A stretch of DNA of 35,880 nt, from positions 1 through 35,880 of the forward strand of contig CALAEV010000014.1 in NCBI GenBank assembly GCA_937892525.1, written 5' to 3'. Positions within the stretch are counted from its first letter, which is position 1. Every line of letters starts with the position of its first letter. The notes below the pieces were generated by a model. It was not told the DNA's origin, searched no databases, and saw only the letters and a list, made by a program, of their open reading frames with translations. Shown here in pieces: positions 34,386 through 35,880 of the stretch. Origin of the DNA: an uncultured Clostridia bacterium. Lineage in GTDB: Bacteria; Bacillota; Clostridia; Oscillospirales; Acutalibacteraceae. Both the position numbers and the translations under genes were made by a program.

Positions 34386-35288
34386 TTATACTTTTACTGC
34401 TTCTTTAACTTGCTTTTTATCAAAAAATGATGTGAAGTTGATTATAAAGAGAAGCGCATAAGCTACCCACATAGGTAAGTTTTCAATAAACGCACTTTTG
34501 CCGACTGTAACCAAAAGCACAAGCATTAAAAGAAGAACAGCTACGAAAATAATTGTAGCAATTATGTATTTCTTGTCTTTTTGTCTGCATTTGTGGAATA
34601 AGAAAATAATCACACCTGCTGCACCTAAAAATGCGAATATAAGAGCAGTTGCCCAGTGTCCAAGACAACGAGCAGTCATAACAAGGTCAAGACCTGCAGA
34701 TGGCACATTTACTGTTACATAAATTGCTGCACAGCCAAGAGAAGTAACAATTACACCTGCTTTACCTTGATAATTATTTTTACGATACATATAAAGAGTG
34801 TTAGTAAAGATTGAAAGGGAAGCGAGTACGCCCCATAACTTGAAAGGCCAAGGGTAGCGAAGACCAAGCATACTTGCAGTAACATCAGTTAAAATGTTGC
34901 CAAATTGTTCCGGAAATGGTAAAAATCCATACCAAGTAATAAATATAAATCCAGCAATAAGGTTAGCAATACAGAAAATAGTTGTTGCTTTTGTGAGTTT
35001 CTCTGCAAAAAGGATTTTTCTTATAAAGAAAGCGTATAAGAAAAGCATAACTGTTGAGCCGATTACCCAAAGCCAGAAAACTGTTGCATTCTGATAAAGT
35101 GGTTCGTAAAGCATACCGTCAAATTTTGCAATAAATTCTTCTGCCGGTAAAGCCATATCAGCATCAGTTGGAATTATGTATGGATATTGGTCCCAACTCA
35201 TAAAAACTGACATCCAGAGTCCGTAAACTACTGCAATAATGCCCCACATAATAGTATAGACATTCATCATTTTTTTGTTGTTTGTCAT
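34386..35288 (-). CDS. Polytopic membrane protein of unknown function
   Basis: A 300-aa protein with about eight membrane segments. GAGGTGA lies five bases before the chosen ATG (MTNNKKMMNVYTIMWG); an earlier in-frame start lacks a ribosome site. No motif is recognised. A loop after the first helix (about 30-65) is extracytoplasmic-looking with acidic residues (PTDADMALPAEEFIAKFDG). The end is KKQVKEAVKV. It heads the operon with the DUF4345-like and alkD genes; the combination does not reveal its job. Confidence 0.75.
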   Translation of the reverse strand: MTNNKKMMNVYTIMWGIIAVVYGLWMSVFMSWDQYPYIIPTDADMALPAEEFIAKFDGMLYEPLYQNATVFWLWVIGSTVMLFLYAFFIRKILFAEKLTKATTIFCIANLIAGFIFITWYGFLPFPEQFGNILTDVTASMLGLRYPWPFKLWGVLASLSIFTNTLYMYRKNNYQGKAGVIVTSLGCAAIYVTVNVPSAGLDLVMTARCLGHWATALIFAFLGAAGVIIFLFHKCRQKDKKYIIATIIFVAVLLLMLVLLVTVGKSAFIENLPMWVAYALLFIINFTSFFDKKQVKEAVKV

Positions 35289-35337
35289 AACAATCACCTC
35301 ATAAGTAAATTGTAGCACTAAATTAGAATAAAAGCAA

Positions 35338-35374
35338 CAAAAAAGGACTACCAGTTTGGTAGTCCTAATTTTTT
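35338..35374 (-). terminator. Terminator of the CD1247-family gene
   Basis: AGGACTACCA/TGGTAGTCCT, a 10-bp stem with a three-base loop, is followed on the minus strand by TTTTTTG. It lies just before the stop-side end of the 142-aa gene. Confidence 0.9.
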
Positions 35375-35382
35375 AGAATAAA

Positions 35383-35811
35383 TTATTCGTCGTCTTCGCA
35401 GCAGTCGCAGTCACATTCGCAATCGAATTCAAGAACTTCGCCACATGCTGGGCAATCTGCCTTACCGTCAAGAATGATTTCTTCGTCGAAGTAAATCAAT
35501 TCCCCACAGTTAGGGCATTCAACTTCATACATATCTTCGTCACAATCACAATCGCAATCGTCACAGTCGCAGTCACAATCATCAAGTTCTTCATAGAAAA
35601 CTTCTTCAAGGTCTGCAAGGTCTTCGTCAACAGCGTCAAGCTGTTCTGTAACAACTGCCATTTCGTCGTCAAGGTCGCTTACTGCAAGAGCAAGGTCTTC
35701 AAGTACGTCGAGAACTGCGTTGATAACTTTTGTTTCTTTTTTATCATCATCAAAATCAAGACCTTCAACAAGGCCCTTAAGATATGCTACTTTTTCTGTA
35801 ACTGTCATCAT
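35383..35811 (-). CDS. CD1247 N-terminal domain protein with Asp/Cys-rich clusters
   Basis: A 142-aa very acidic protein. Residues 1-75 match the CD1247-type N-domain: VTEKVAYLKGLVEGLDFD, then a helical stretch with VLDVLEDLALAVSDLDDEM. Residues about 78-92 alternate Asp and Cys (DCDCDCDDCDCDCDED, six Cys). A zinc ribbon follows (CPNC ... CPAC), and the tail is again DCECDCDCCEDDE; there are 15 Cys in all. Metal binding is likely. GGAGGT lies ahead of the first ATG, 14 bases after the end of efp; a second ATG follows directly. The gene neighbours efp in many Clostridia. Function is unknown. Confidence 0.85.
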   Translation of the reverse strand: MMTVTEKVAYLKGLVEGLDFDDDKKETKVINAVLDVLEDLALAVSDLDDEMAVVTEQLDAVDEDLADLEEVFYEELDDCDCDCDDCDCDCDEDMYEVECPNCGELIYFDEEIILDGKADCPACGEVLEFDCECDCDCCEDDE

Positions 35812-35825
35812 AATTTTACCTCCAT

Positions 35826-35880
35826 TTATGCTCTTGACATATACTCGCCTGTACGAGTATCAACGTTAATCATTTCGCCT
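35826..35880 (-). CDS. efp: 3' end of elongation factor P
   Basis: Seventeen complete codons and a stop on the minus strand read GEMINVDTRTGEYMSRA. This is the C-terminal end typical of EF-P (x-VDTRTGEY), the factor that relieves ribosome stalling at proline runs. The rest lies beyond the window. The CD1247 gene starts 14 bases downstream. Confidence 0.85.
   Translation of the reverse strand, partial: GEMINVDTRTGEYMSRA

Overview
The window is a replication-origin region of a low-GC Gram-positive bacterium. The gene order is the classic Firmicutes origin block: rpmH-rnpA-yidD-yidC-jag-mnmG-rsmG-noc-soj-spo0J on the minus strand, and dnaA-dnaN-S4-recF-remB-gyrB-gyrA on the plus strand. AGGAGG-type ribosome sites, sigma-A promoters, a type-I dockerin and a CD1247/efp pair point to gut Clostridia, most likely Oscillospiraceae/Ruminococcaceae. 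That lineage call is an inference; no rRNA is present to confirm it.

Layout from left to right. (1) Positions 1-7157 hold a minus-strand secreted-protein operon. A strong promoter and a roughly 350-nt, highly structured 5' leader precede an 1801-aa exported protein ending in a dockerin. A 416-aa exported protein with a cohesin-like N-terminal domain follows, then the start of a short peptide gene cut by the window edge. (2) Positions 7462-12355 form a minus-strand operon soj(parA)-spo0J(parB)-serS-DUF3048 lipoprotein-small lipoprotein, closed by a rho-independent terminator. (3) Positions 12356-12729 are an intergenic region with a perfect parS site, hairpins and the noc terminator. (4) Positions 12730-19093 form the minus-strand operon from the consensus rpmH promoter through noc; a second perfect parS lies inside mnmG. 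(5) Positions 19008-20979 are the origin: AT-rich DNA on both sides of dnaA, repeated DnaA-box-like 9-mers, and transcription diverging away on both sides. (6) Positions 19288-33240 are the plus-strand arm: dnaA, dnaN, S4 protein, recF, remB, gyrB, gyrA, an LCP ligase, a CPBP protease, tadA, mnmE and an Mrp-type Fe-S carrier, closed by a bidirectional terminator. (7) Positions 33281-35880 are minus-strand: an alkD-like glycosylase with two membrane proteins, then an Asp/Cys-rich CD1247-family protein downstream of the end of efp.

Together the core genes handle initiation (DnaA), processivity and repair (DnaN, RecF), supercoiling (gyrase), origin segregation (Soj/Spo0J/parS), division-site protection (Noc), membrane insertion (YidC/YidD/Jag) and tRNA maturation (RnpA, MnmE/MnmG, TadA). 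Notable departures from the textbook layout are mnmE displaced to the right arm, a DnaA signature helix changed at base-reading positions together with non-canonical box-like repeats, and an Ala at the GyrA quinolone position. The least explained part is the dockerin/cohesin-like operon with its structured leader at the left end.
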